Below, in pieces: positions 8,103 to 17,148 of a DNA stretch of 64,000 bases. The stretch is from Treponema sp. GTDB lineage: Bacteria; Spirochaetota; Spirochaetia; Treponematales; Treponemataceae. Position numbers and translations under genes: made by a program. The notes under the pieces are model-generated. The model saw nothing but the letters and a program-made list of their open reading frames with translations, searched no databases and was not told the origin of the DNA. Within the stretch, counting starts at the first letter, position 1. Each line of letters begins with the position of its first letter. Location of the stretch: the NCBI GenBank assembly GCA_017534445.1, contig JAFXWC010000015.1, positions 62,001 through 126,000 of the forward strand, read 5' to 3'.

Positions 8103-10577
8103 CTACAAAACTTCCGCCCCACCTTCCATTAATTCCGCAAGTTCATCGTCATTGTCTGCAATAAGGTAAGAGGCAAAATAGAGCGCCACCGCAGATTCCG
8201 TTGTTAGAGCCCCCATTGGCACAGCTCCCTTGCTCCAAACTTCCGCACTTGTTGAATAAGAAGAAAAGTCCACCGAATTTTCCTGCTGGGAAGTGCAGTA
8301 GAATTTCTTGCCTTTCTTGTGACCGCTAAGAAGAAGTGGCTTTAGCGAATAGTCACCGCCCTTCATGTTGCCCGTACCGGAAGCATAAAGTTCAAGGATT
8401 ATTGTGTCCGCACCGTCGGTTCCGTTTATCATTTTTTCAAGGCGGCAACAGGTAAGACCGGGGTAGAGCCTTACTACGGCAAGCCTAAATGCCGCTTCGT
8501 TAAAAAGGCGGGTCATTATGTCTGTTTCGGGAAGGTTCACGGTCTCAAAAGCACGGCTGGTCTGGCAGTTGGCACTGAATTTTGGGGAAGGCATGTTCCA
8601 GTTGGCAAAAATTTTAAGCTTTCCGCCCTGCAAAGGTTCTGGCTGTGAAAATCCTGAGCCTACGAATTTTAGGTTGAGCGGAGAGTACAAAGTTCCACCA
8701 AAGGCTACGTAGACTCCGTTTTTTTGGCTGCGGGCGGTTTTTACTGCAAGAGCAATGTTTTCCCTTGCTTCCACGCTGTCCTGCGGCAAAGAAACAGATG
8801 CAGTAAGCACTACGGGAACAGAAGACGATGCAAATAGCCAGAACAAAAGCGCGGCTGTATAAGGCAGGGTGTCCGTTCCGTGGGTTACTACAATACCGTT
8901 TGCGGTTCCGCTTTCCATACGCTCCTTTATTGCGGCTACCAGGGCTGCCCAGTCACCGGGTTCAGTCTCTTCGCTGAGCATTGAGCGCACAGGCGTTACG
9001 ATTACAGGCTCCTTGTCGGATGTTTCCAGAAGCTCACGGATTACCTTTGCGTCCCCCGGCACAATCGTTCCGGAAGAATCTTTTTTGGCAGAAATTGAAC
9101 CGCCCATCGTAAGAATATAGACTACGCTTATTTTTAGGTAGGACTTTATAATGCTTTTTACCTTTGCGGGAACAGCACGGCCTTCTGTCTTTTTCATTAC
9201 AAGCCCCGTAATTCTGTCCAGAGGCGCCATGTCTCCGTTCTTTAGCGCAGCGGCACTTTTTTGGTCTTCTTCCAGGGCTTCTTTTACAAAAGGCAGTATC
9301 TCTTCTTCTTCGGAAAGCAGCGTAAGGTTCTTGCTTTTTACAATTTCCTCAGGCTCCTCCCCTGTAGAAAAGGTTTCCTGCATTAGGCTTTTTGCTATTC
9401 CTGAATGAATTTTGCCTTCGCCAAGCATTTTCATTATGGAAGCAAACCTTTGCGCATTCAGCTGACCCGCATTGATTCCGCTTTTCTTTTGGTTAAGGAG
9501 CTTCATCAGTTCACCGGCCATCCAGTGGGAAGTAAGCAGCGGTTCTGCCCCGGCTTGTACGGCTTCTTCAAAGTAGTCGGCAATATCTTTTTTTGAGCAC
9601 AAAAAGCGGGCCCTTAGCCTGGAAAGCCCATACTGCTTCATAAAACGTGAGCGTCTTGCGGAGGGAAGCTCTATGGAAACTGAACTGCCACTTCCAGCCT
9701 GATGAATCAGCATTACCTGAACCAAAGGCTCCACCATCTTAAACTGGTTTGCAAAGCTTTCGCGGTTCTGCCAGGTCTGCGACATTTTGCTTTCTGCAAT
9801 CCACAAGCGGCTTTCGCTATTGATCTTTCCGCCGGCAGAAAGAATTTCCTCTTGGCGGGACAGTTCGGCATTTACGGCATCGCGCACAAAGTTGAATGAA
9901 TTTAGGTTGCGGAGTTTTACAAGGCCTTCCTGCTTACTTTCACCCAAGCCAGATTCGTCGGAAATACAGACGTAGGCATTGCACCTTATGCTGCCCTCGT
10001 CAAGGTCGCCTGTTACAAGCTTAAGGTAGGAAAGGGTCGTGTAAAGCTCGTTCAAAAAGAGCTCGGCTTCTTCCCCAAGCTCAAAAACTGCGCTGGTGCG
10101 GATTCTCATGCTGGGGCAGCCTGCAAAGGTCCAGTCCATGCGTGCCTTTCCACCGTTTTTGCCGCTTGAACGAACCAAATGGCCGGCATTTTCTTCTATG
10201 CGCACTTCTTCAAAAGTGATTTTCTTTGGCTTTTGGTGGAACATTATGTCCAGGCTTCCACCGTGCCCCACTTTTACGGAAAAGCCGGTAAAGTTGCGGT
10301 CATCCGGTGGTTCCTGAATGTTACCGGTCAAATGCTCAAGAAAAACATTTTCTTCTACAGTTCCGCCAACCGCGCGGACAAAAGACACCGCCTTGTGAAG
10401 GGCAGAAGGCTGTACCGCAACAGAAAGAACCTTTGCACCGCCATTGTTGCGCTTAAGGAATTCAGCCTTTGCAGTAAGTATGTCGTGCTTGCCGGAAGAC
10501 TCGCTTTCTGTTAAAAAAACACCGGGTACGGCAGAAAGAAGCACCCGGACTTCCAAATAAATATAAGTTTTATACAT
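8103..10577 (-). CDS. GatB-like / asparaginase (GatD-like) fusion protein
   Basis: An 824-residue fusion. Residues 1-480 follow the plan of GatB, the tRNA-dependent amidotransferase subunit: MYKTYIYLEVRV start, RIEENAGHL (127-134), GDLDEGSIRCNAYV (190-203), KLRNLNSFNFV (221-231), and a C-terminal GatB/YqeY-like tail (350-480). Several catalytic elements of GatB are missing: the GLEVH histidine is Arg, the Cys zinc cluster is absent, and DYNRAG is DWTFAG. Residues 484-824 are a type I/II asparaginase domain, as in archaeal GatD: GGSIS (492-496), THGTDT (565-570) and K637 in LNLKFV. The usual first catalytic Thr is Ser494. Archaeal GatDE pairs these two domain types as separate subunits. No gatA or gatC is nearby. 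It may be an amidase of unknown acyl-tRNA or protein target, or a derived asparaginase. Confidence 0.8.
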   Translation of the reverse strand: MYKTYIYLEVRVLLSAVPGVFLTESESSGKHDILTAKAEFLKRNNGGAKVLSVAVQPSALHKAVSFVRAVGGTVEENVFLEHLTGNIQEPPDDRNFTGFSVKVGHGGSLDIMFHQKPKKITFEEVRIEENAGHLVRSSGKNGGKARMDWTFAGCPSMRIRTSAVFELGEEAELFLNELYTTLSYLKLVTGDLDEGSIRCNAYVCISDESGLGESKQEGLVKLRNLNSFNFVRDAVNAELSRQEEILSAGGKINSESRLWIAESKMSQTWQNRESFANQFKMVEPLVQVMLIHQAGSGSSVSIELPSARRSRFMKQYGLSRLRARFLCSKKDIADYFEEAVQAGAEPLLTSHWMAGELMKLLNQKKSGINAGQLNAQRFASIMKMLGEGKIHSGIAKSLMQETFSTGEEPEEIVKSKNLTLLSEEEEILPFVKEALEEDQKSAAALKNGDMAPLDRITGLVMKKTEGRAVPAKVKSIIKSYLKISVVYILTMGGSISAKKDSSGTIVPGDAKVIRELLETSDKEPVIVTPVRSMLSEETEPGDWAALVAAIKERMESGTANGIVVTHGTDTLPYTAALLFWLFASSSVPVVLTASVSLPQDSVEARENIALAVKTARSQKNGVYVAFGGTLYSPLNLKFVGSGFSQPEPLQGGKLKIFANWNMPSPKFSANCQTSRAFETVNLPETDIMTRLFNEAAFRLAVVRLYPGLTCCRLEKMINGTDGADTIILELYASGTGNMKGGDYSLKPLLLSGHKKGKKFYCTSQQENSVDFSSYSTSAEVWSKGAVPMGALTTESAVALYFASYLIADNDDELAELMEGGAEVL

Positions 10578-10717
10578 AATACCAAACCCGTACCAAACAA
10601 AAGAAGCTGTATCTTTTCAGTACCTAAGTTTTTTAAAGTTTTGTCAACAGAGAAATAGCTTTTTCTGTTAAAATTTTGAAAAAAATTTTCTAAATTATAC
10701 CTCTTTTTTAAAAAATA

Positions 10718-10726
10718 TGGTATAAT
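10718..10726 (+). promoter_or_regulatory. Extended -10 promoter of the glycosidase-ppx-ppk group
   Basis: TGGTATAAT lies in a very AT-rich stretch, with -10 at 10721-10726. No good -35 is visible. The expected start is near 10733, giving a ~20-base leader that contains the AGGAG of the glycosidase gene. Confidence 0.5.
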
Positions 10727-10752
10727 ATAATTCAAATTAACAGGAGAATCAG

Positions 10753-12195
10753 TTGAACAAGAGAGATTTCCCCAAAATCCACTTCTATGATCAGGATTTT
10801 GTAGATATATACGACAAAACATGGAACTGGCTGTCTGACTATTGGATTGATCCGGCAAACGGAGAAAAATCAGCAGATGGTCTTTTTGTATACCCGGTAG
10901 CACAGCAGGGGCAGACTCTCTTAATACTCGACCAGGCGGAAGCCATATTCTCTTCATTTTTTCTGGTTTATTCAAACAGAAATTTCCCCGCAAACAAGAA
11001 CATTGACTATTTTTATGCCCGTCAGGAAGAAAACGGAGCCATACGCTGGAAATACGACACCCAAACCAACCTGCCGGTAACAGACAGTTCAAACCCCGAA
11101 GGCATAGGCATACCTATCTTTGCATGGGCAGAATTCAACCTTTACCACAAGAGTGCCAACAAGCGCCGTATAAAGGAAGTAATGCCGGTTCTCCAGAGGT
11201 ACATGGACTGGATTGAGCGCACCTTTAAGCAGCCAAACGGCCTTTATTCCGTGCCATTCCAGTTCTCTACAATGTTCAACTCTCCGCGCAAGGGAGCCTT
11301 CTACCCTGTGGACTTTAACTGCTGCATGGCAATAAACGCTTCCTACATGTCCGCCCTGGGAGACATCCTTAACGACAAGGATTTGAGCTTTAAGTACAAA
11401 AAGATGTACTTTAGCCTTAAAACAAGAATCAATTCCCTCATGTGGGACAACGACACAGGCTTCTACTACGACTTGGACAAGGACGAAAAGCGCCTTTCAC
11501 AAAAGACCATCGCAGGATTCTGGCCGCTTCTAGCAGAACTTCCAAACGCAGACCGTGCCGACGTGCTTATTGAGCATCTTAGCAACCCCGACACCTTTGG
11601 AACAGACCATCCTTTCCCAACTTTGAGCGCAGACAGCCCGGAATTCAAGGAAAGCGGAGAAGGTTTCCTGGGTTCAGTATTCCCGCCATTCAACTTTATG
11701 GTAATAAAGGGCCTGGAGCGTTACCAGCGCTACGCATTTGCCCGCGAGTGCGCAATACGCCACCTTTACTACATACTGGAAGCTTTAAGTCCCCTTAATT
11801 CAAAAGAAAAAGGTGATTTGTACGAGGCATATCTTCCCACAAAAGAAGGCCCTGCCCAGCTAAAGAACAATGCCGACTTCCCGCGCAAGAGGTTCCTGCA
11901 CTTTACGGGACTTTCCACAATCGCCCTGATGATAGAAAACGTAATAGGCCTTAGCATAAGCCTTCCACGCAAAACCGTAGACTGGGTAATCCCCAATCTT
12001 GAAATCATGGGAATTGAAAAGCTCTCCCTCAAGCGCAACCTTATCACAATCCTCAGCAACAAAAGTACGCGCGGTTGGGAAATCCAGATGGAAAGCGAAA
12101 AGCTCTACTACTTTACAATCAACATCCTTGACCAAAAGAAGAAGACGCTCCCAATCCCATCCGGAAAGTGCTCCATGCTAATAGACAAACTCTAG
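10753..12195 (+). CDS. Trehalase/GH63-like (MGH1-type) glycoside hydrolase
   Basis: A 480-residue protein resembling the (alpha/alpha)6-barrel glycosidases of the GH37/GH63 (MGH1-like) group. Diagnostic stretches are WDNDTGFYYDLDKD, AGFWPLLAEL, FPTLSADSPEF, GEGFLGSVFPPFNFMVIKGLERY and LYEAYLP. No signal peptide is seen, so it should act in the cytoplasm on an alpha-glucoside or similar oligosaccharide; the exact substrate cannot be told. The start is TTG at 10753, set by AGGAG seven bases upstream. It is followed one base later by the Ppx/GppA gene, so the two are certainly co-transcribed, an unexpected link of sugar hydrolysis with polyphosphate or (p)ppGpp metabolism. Confidence 0.75.
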   Translation: MNKRDFPKIHFYDQDFVDIYDKTWNWLSDYWIDPANGEKSADGLFVYPVAQQGQTLLILDQAEAIFSSFFLVYSNRNFPANKNIDYFYARQEENGAIRWKYDTQTNLPVTDSSNPEGIGIPIFAWAEFNLYHKSANKRRIKEVMPVLQRYMDWIERTFKQPNGLYSVPFQFSTMFNSPRKGAFYPVDFNCCMAINASYMSALGDILNDKDLSFKYKKMYFSLKTRINSLMWDNDTGFYYDLDKDEKRLSQKTIAGFWPLLAELPNADRADVLIEHLSNPDTFGTDHPFPTLSADSPEFKESGEGFLGSVFPPFNFMVIKGLERYQRYAFARECAIRHLYYILEALSPLNSKEKGDLYEAYLPTKEGPAQLKNNADFPRKRFLHFTGLSTIALMIENVIGLSISLPRKTVDWVIPNLEIMGIEKLSLKRNLITILSNKSTRGWEIQMESEKLYYFTINILDQKKKTLPIPSGKCSMLIDKL

Positions 12196-12196
12196 G

Positions 12197-13732
12197 ATGC
12201 AACAGCAGGCTGTTATAGAAATCGGCTCCACAGGCATACGCATGCTTGTGGTCGAAATCACAGAAGACAAAAAGCGCAATATCCTCGACAGAAGCGAACT
12301 CCCGGCAAACATTGGGCGTGACGTATTCACATCCGGAGTCATCAGCAGGGAAACCATGATTTCCTGCCTGCAAATTCTCCGCCGCTTTGCAGAACAGCTA
12401 AAATCCTGGGGCATCCAGCCAAAAGACACAATCGTCCTTGGAACCAGCGCAGTCCGAGAATCCACCAACAGGGACCCTTTTGTTGACAGAATCAAAATCA
12501 AGACAGGCTTTACCGTACGCGTAATAGACGGCCTGGAAGAAAACCGCCTCATGTACATAGCCGTAACCGAATGTCTAAAAGGCGCAACTGTAGACGGCCA
12601 GGACATAATGCAAGACGACTCCGTCATACTGGAAATTGCTGGCGGCACTACAGAAATGATGCTCATAGAAAACGGACGCATGGCTGGAGCGCACAGCATA
12701 AGGCTTGGAACCGTAATCATAGAACAGCAGGTCCGTTCAATAAAAGGCGGAATAGAAGATGCCCGCAGTTATATAGAAGAATTCATCCGCAACTCAAAGT
12801 CCCAGTTCAATGCAGAAATGAACCTGGACAAGGTAAAAAAATTCATAGCAGTCGGCACAGACATGAAAATTGCCGCCCTTTTTACAGGAAAATCCATTAC
12901 ACCCTTCCTCTGGCAAATTCAGAGGGAAGACTTTGACCGCTTTGCAGACGAAATCCAGCGTTACAGCGTAGAAGAAGTAATTGCCAAATTCAAGCTGAAC
13001 TATTCGGACGCACAGACATTCAAAATTTCCCTGCTAACATACAAATATTTTATTCAGCTAACAAGGGCAAGCTCCATCATCGTACCGGAAACATCCCTTA
13101 GGGAAGGCGTAATAATAACAAACATAGCAAACCCTTCCGGGGAACTCCAGCTGGAATTCTCCGCACAAGTTGCAGCAAGCGCGGCGGCTTTGCTAAGAAA
13201 ATTCCAGGGGGACGAAAAGCACGCGGAATATGTACGCAGCATGGCACTGCGCATCTACGACTCAATGCAGATGGAACTGGGGCTACCTGCCCACACCCGC
13301 CTTCTTTTGGAAATAGCTTCAATCTTGCACGACGCAGGAATGTTCATCGGGGCAAAGAACCACAACCTGCACAGCGAATACATCATCAAAAACAGCGAAA
13401 TCTTTGGCCTTTCCCGCGACGACATTTCCATCGTTGCACAGATTGCCCGCTACCACAAGGGAACAAAGCTGCCTTCCGACGACGCAGAATTCAAACTGCT
13501 CCCAAGGGAAACCCGCATGACGGTGCTAAAACTCACCTCCATCTTGCGCGTAGCAGATGCCCTGGACAGAAGCCACAGGCAGCACCTTGCAGACTTTACC
13601 ATAAACTTTGCAAAGGACAGCATTACATTCCGGGTAAAGGGACGCAACAACCTGAACCTGGAAAAACTTGCCATAGAAGAAAAAGGCGGCCTTTTTGAAA
13701 ACGTATTTGGCTATAAAATAGTATTGGTCTGA
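12197..13732 (+). CDS. Ppx/GppA phosphatase with C-terminal HD domain
   Basis: A 511-residue exopolyphosphatase / pppGpp phosphohydrolase family protein. The N-terminal ASKHA-fold domain shows the two phosphate-binding loops, EIGSTGIRMLVVEI near residue 8 and LEIAGGTTEMMLIENG near residue 145. The C-terminal third is an HD-type domain (ASILHDAGMFIGAKNHNLHSEY, then ARYHKG), the arrangement of long Ppx enzymes. It should release Pi from polyphosphate ends or hydrolyse pppGpp. It starts one base after the glycosidase stop and lies 86 bases ahead of ppk1, so synthesis and breakdown of polyphosphate are encoded together. Confidence 0.9.
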   Translation: MQQQAVIEIGSTGIRMLVVEITEDKKRNILDRSELPANIGRDVFTSGVISRETMISCLQILRRFAEQLKSWGIQPKDTIVLGTSAVRESTNRDPFVDRIKIKTGFTVRVIDGLEENRLMYIAVTECLKGATVDGQDIMQDDSVILEIAGGTTEMMLIENGRMAGAHSIRLGTVIIEQQVRSIKGGIEDARSYIEEFIRNSKSQFNAEMNLDKVKKFIAVGTDMKIAALFTGKSITPFLWQIQREDFDRFADEIQRYSVEEVIAKFKLNYSDAQTFKISLLTYKYFIQLTRASSIIVPETSLREGVIITNIANPSGELQLEFSAQVAASAAALLRKFQGDEKHAEYVRSMALRIYDSMQMELGLPAHTRLLLEIASILHDAGMFIGAKNHNLHSEYIIKNSEIFGLSRDDISIVAQIARYHKGTKLPSDDAEFKLLPRETRMTVLKLTSILRVADALDRSHRQHLADFTINFAKDSITFRVKGRNNLNLEKLAIEEKGGLFENVFGYKIVLV

Positions 13733-13736
13733 ATAC

Positions 13737-13782
13737 TTTTTTGGACCGTATTTTTTTTGCTAACCCGCTTTCCAGGGTTCCG
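13737..13782 (-). repeat. Dispersed intergenic element, copy G (truncated)
   Basis: Only one end of the element is left. Read on the minus strand it is GGAACCCTGGAAAGCGGG, then TTAGC, an A-run, TACGGTCCAAAAAA. The CCTAC end is missing. It separates ppx and ppk. Confidence 0.6.
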
Positions 13783-13818
13783 TCTTGGTTGTTGAACAAA
13801 TAGCGCCAAGGAGGGCTT

Positions 13819-15966
13819 ATGCCTGCTAACTATAAATTCTTTAACCGCGAACTAAGCTGGATAGAATTCAATGCCCGCGTTTTAAACGAAGCCTGCCGCG
13901 AAGAAGTGCCACTTTTAGAAAGGCTTGCATTCTTGGGAATCACCTCCACAAACTTTGAGGAATTCTTTCAAGTGCGCGTGGCTTCCATAAAGCGTCAAAA
14001 AGAAGAAGACCCCCACTTTATAGACTCAAGCGGACTTACCTCCAGCCAGCTCTTAAAGCAAATCTCCAAGCGCTGCCACGAAATTGTAAAATTGCAGTAC
14101 GAAACCCTTTGCAACGACATTCTGCCAAAGCTTGCCTCAAAGGGAATTGCCTACATTCCTCCAGAAAAGCTTTCCGCCGAGCAAAAATCCTTTACGCAAA
14201 ACTATTTTTTGCACGACATTTCCCCTGTCCTAACCCCCCAGCGGGCAGACGGCATTGTCTTTCCAAGCATAAGGGGCGGCTCCCTCTACGCAGCATTCAT
14301 CCTTGTGCCAATGCCAGGCATTCACCTAAAGCAGACCCCGCTTTCCGCAGCAATCGATTCCGACTATACACTAGCCCTGGTTCAGATTCCGTCAAACCTT
14401 CCGCGCATAATTCAGCTCCCGGAAGCATCTTCGCCAATGCAAAAACAGTTTGCCACCCTGGACGACATTATTGCCCTCTACGGACGGGAACTTTTCCCCG
14501 GCTACAATGCAAAAGAAACGCTGCTTTTTAAAGTTGACCGCGACGCAGACCTTGCAGTTGACGAAGACGCAACCTCCAACTACATTCAGGCCATGGAAAA
14601 AGTCCTGGAAAAAAGACAGAATTCCTTTGCAGTCCGCATGGTGTGCAACTCAACAAGCGCAAAAATCCGCAGCATAATCCAGGAAAAGCTAAACTTGCCC
14701 GACGACGACGTTTACCAGGTAGACGGCCTCTTTGACCCGGAAACACTCATGCAGATTGCCCCACTGGCAGAAGGCCTTCCCACTGCTAAGGAACTTACCT
14801 ACCCCGAATGGAAGCATTTTTTCCCGCAGGACCTGCCGGAAGAAGACACCTTCTGGAACACCTTCCGCCAACACGACGTGCTTCTTAACGTACCCTACCA
14901 AAGCTACGACCCGGTAGTAAAATTCATAAGGGACGCCGCAAAAGACCCCGGTGTGCTTGCCATAAAAATTACGCTCTACAGAACCGGCAACGACAGCCCA
15001 ATCATAAGCGCACTGGAAGCCGCAGCCCAAAGCGGAAAAGCCGTTACAGCCTTTGTTGAACTAAAGGCACGCTTTGACGAGCAGCGCAACATAACCTGGG
15101 CATCCCAACTGGAAAAAGCCGGTGTCACTGTAATCTACGGAGTTGTAAACTTAAAGGTCCACGCAAAAATATGCCTTGTAATCAGGCGGGAAAGCGACGG
15201 AATAAGACGCTACATCCACCTTAGCACAGGCAACTACAACCCAAAGACGGCATGCCACTACCAGGACTTTTCCATCTTCACGTCAAACTACGACATTGCA
15301 AACGACGCAACACTCTTCTTTAACGTAATATCCGGCTACAGCGCAATCCAGCCCATGCACCACCTATTCATGGCACCGGTCACGCTAAAAAGCCGCCTTA
15401 TAGAAATGATTGACCGCGAAATCCGCCAGAGCACCCACGACTCGCCCGGACTAATTGTTGCCAAGATGAACAGCCTCTGCCACACGCAAATCATAGAAAA
15501 GCTCTACCAAGCATCCCAGGCCGGTGTAAAAATCATGCTGAACGTAAGGGGAATCTGCACGCTAATACCTGGTGTAGAAGGCATGAGCAAAAACATAAGC
15601 GTAGTAAGCATTGTAGACCGCAACCTTGAACACAGCCGCGCCTTCTATTTTCAGAACGGAGGCAACGAAGAACTCTACCTTAGCAGCGCAGACTGGATGG
15701 ACCGCAACCTTGACCGCCGCATAGAGCTCATGTTCCCGGTACGCGACCAGGAAGTCTTTAAGCAGCTAAAAGACATGCTCTTTTTGTACTTTAGGGACAA
15801 CACCCACAGCCTAACTTTACAAAGCGACGGAAGCTGGAAAGAAAAATCGCCTTCTGCAAGGGACGCTGCCATCAGGGTTCAGGAAGAATTCCACACAAGG
15901 TACAAAAGACTTGCCGAACAGGTAAAATCTCCCAAAACGGAATTCATCATTAGGCGAAAGGATTAG
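13819..15966 (+). CDS. ppk1: Polyphosphate kinase 1
   Basis: A 715-residue enzyme that makes polyphosphate from ATP reversibly. The N-terminal signature is FFNRELSWIEFNARVL. The two histidines of the phospholipase-D-like active site are present: H448 in LKVHAKICLV (the autophosphorylated one by analogy) and H605 in NLEHSRAFYFQNGG. HLSTGNYNPKT is also intact, and the length matches the family. AGGAGGG precedes the ATG. It lies after ppx in the same direction, separated only by a repeat remnant. No pho-box could be defined by eye. Confidence 0.96.
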   Translation: MPANYKFFNRELSWIEFNARVLNEACREEVPLLERLAFLGITSTNFEEFFQVRVASIKRQKEEDPHFIDSSGLTSSQLLKQISKRCHEIVKLQYETLCNDILPKLASKGIAYIPPEKLSAEQKSFTQNYFLHDISPVLTPQRADGIVFPSIRGGSLYAAFILVPMPGIHLKQTPLSAAIDSDYTLALVQIPSNLPRIIQLPEASSPMQKQFATLDDIIALYGRELFPGYNAKETLLFKVDRDADLAVDEDATSNYIQAMEKVLEKRQNSFAVRMVCNSTSAKIRSIIQEKLNLPDDDVYQVDGLFDPETLMQIAPLAEGLPTAKELTYPEWKHFFPQDLPEEDTFWNTFRQHDVLLNVPYQSYDPVVKFIRDAAKDPGVLAIKITLYRTGNDSPIISALEAAAQSGKAVTAFVELKARFDEQRNITWASQLEKAGVTVIYGVVNLKVHAKICLVIRRESDGIRRYIHLSTGNYNPKTACHYQDFSIFTSNYDIANDATLFFNVISGYSAIQPMHHLFMAPVTLKSRLIEMIDREIRQSTHDSPGLIVAKMNSLCHTQIIEKLYQASQAGVKIMLNVRGICTLIPGVEGMSKNISVVSIVDRNLEHSRAFYFQNGGNEELYLSSADWMDRNLDRRIELMFPVRDQEVFKQLKDMLFLYFRDNTHSLTLQSDGSWKEKSPSARDAAIRVQEEFHTRYKRLAEQVKSPKTEFIIRRKD

Positions 15967-15995
15967 GGTATCACTGATTAATCCAGAATAATGTC

Positions 15996-16018
15996 ATTAT
16001 CGGGCTTGACCCGATAAT
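15996..16018. repeat. REP-like palindrome (CGGGCTTGACCCG type)
   Basis: ATTATCGGG and CCCGATAAT pair perfectly around a CTTGA loop, 30 bases past the ppk1 stop. Similar CGGGCTTGACCCG palindromes are scattered in many bacterial genomes. It may protect the transcript 3' end. No T-run follows. Confidence 0.65.
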
Positions 16019-16072
16019 CTATTTAGAAGAACTGTATGTTTGCATAGCCAACTGCCCTTCCGCACATTACGG

Positions 16073-16179
16073 CCTACCCCCGATTGGAAGGGTTGCGCAG
16101 CAAGACCGCCGCAAGGCGGGCCGGAGCGAAAGCGTAGCCCTGGAAAGCGGGTTAGCAAATTAAGGCAGGTCCAAAAAAT
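16073..16179 (+). repeat. Dispersed intergenic element, copy C
   Basis: This compact complete copy lies between convergent ppk1 and recR. It starts CCTACCCCCGATTGGAAGGG, has inner GCCGCAAGGCGG and GGAGCGAAAGC, then CCCTGGAAAGCGGG, TTAGC, and ends GGTCCAAAAAAT. It is the clearest copy for defining both ends. Confidence 0.75.
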
Positions 16180-16196
16180 AAGAAGAAAATTTCTTT

Positions 16197-16793
16197 CTAA
16201 ACTCTTACACGCCCTCTAAAACTGCGCGCAAGGGTAAGCCTGTCTGCATATTCAAGGTCTCCCCCAACAGGAAGCCCGGAAGCAAGACGCGTTACCGTAC
16301 AAGAGTCGCCTGCACTGTCTGCAAGCATCCGCTGAATGTAAAGTGCCGTCGTGTCGCCTTCAACAGTGGGGTTTGTTGCAAGAATCACTTCCTTTACATT
16401 ACCCTCTTTTACCCGCTGAATAAGTGAATCTATCCTAAGCTGGGAAGGTCCAATTCCGTCGAGCGGAGAAATAACGCCGCCAAGCACATGGAAAAGTCCG
16501 TGGTATTCGTGGGAATTGTCTATAGTAGAAACATCCTGCGCCTGTTCCACCACACAGATTGTTGAGCGGTCCCTTGTTGAATCCGAACAAACGGAGCAAA
16601 GTTCACCCTCTGTCCATGAACCGCACACCGGGCATGGCTTTATCCTGCTTTGCAAAGTGGCAATCTGCTGGGAAAAGCGTTCCATAAAAGAAGGGTCTGC
16701 CTTTAAAAGGTGGTTTGCAATGCGGGCCGCGCTTTTTTTGCCAATTCCGGGAAGGCGGGAAAAACTTTCGGTAATTTCGTCAAGTGCGTTCAT
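16197..16793 (-). CDS. recR: Recombination mediator RecR
   Basis: 198 residues, full length for RecR. The N-terminal helix-hairpin-helix (FSRLPGIGKKSAARIANHLL), the four-Cys zinc finger (CPVCGSWTEGELCSVC) and the Toprim domain (CVVEQAQDVSTIDNSHEYHGLFHVLGG) are all present. It helps load RecA at gaps together with RecO/RecF. It is the last gene of dnaX-ebfC-recR, starting three bases after the ebfC stop, so translation is likely coupled; the ribosome-binding site is weak. Confidence 0.96.
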   Translation of the reverse strand: MNALDEITESFSRLPGIGKKSAARIANHLLKADPSFMERFSQQIATLQSRIKPCPVCGSWTEGELCSVCSDSTRDRSTICVVEQAQDVSTIDNSHEYHGLFHVLGGVISPLDGIGPSQLRIDSLIQRVKEGNVKEVILATNPTVEGDTTALYIQRMLADSAGDSCTVTRLASGLPVGGDLEYADRLTLARSFRGRVRV

Positions 16794-16796
16794 CTT

Positions 16797-17117
16797 TTAC
16801 AGACCAAGACCTGGAAGATTCATGCCGGAAAGCATAGGGCCAAGCTCAGCCTTTATCTGATCCTGCACGCGGGCAATAGCATCATGGTGGGCAGCCTTAA
16901 TCAAGTCCTGAAGCATGGGAATGTCGCGGTTGTCCACGCAAATGGGGTCAAGATGAATGTCCACAAGCTCAAACTTGCCGTTAAGGGTAACATTCACCAT
17001 ATTTCCGCCGGCAGAACCAGTTGCGGTAATAGTGGAAAGCTTTTCCTGAGTCTGCTCAAGCTGTTCCTTCAATCCGCTCAAGTTTCCAAGACTTTTCAAC
17101 ATTTCAAAAGGATTCAT
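16797..17117 (-). CDS. ebfC: YbaB/EbfC nucleoid-associated protein
   Basis: A 106-residue member of the YbaB/EbfC DNA-binding family. It has a helical N-terminus (KSLGNLSGLKEQLEQTQEKL) and the central VNVTLNGKFELVDIHLDP. These dimeric proteins bind DNA and influence nucleoid structure; the Borrelia homologue EbfC binds upstream of erp genes. GGAGTGAAAT precedes the ATG. The dnaX-ybaB-recR order is conserved in many bacteria. Confidence 0.93.
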   Translation of the reverse strand: MNPFEMLKSLGNLSGLKEQLEQTQEKLSTITATGSAGGNMVNVTLNGKFELVDIHLDPICVDNRDIPMLQDLIKAAHHDAIARVQDQIKAELGPMLSGMNLPGLGL

Positions 17118-17148
17118 ATTTCACTCCATTAGTTTTCAATTGTCTATT

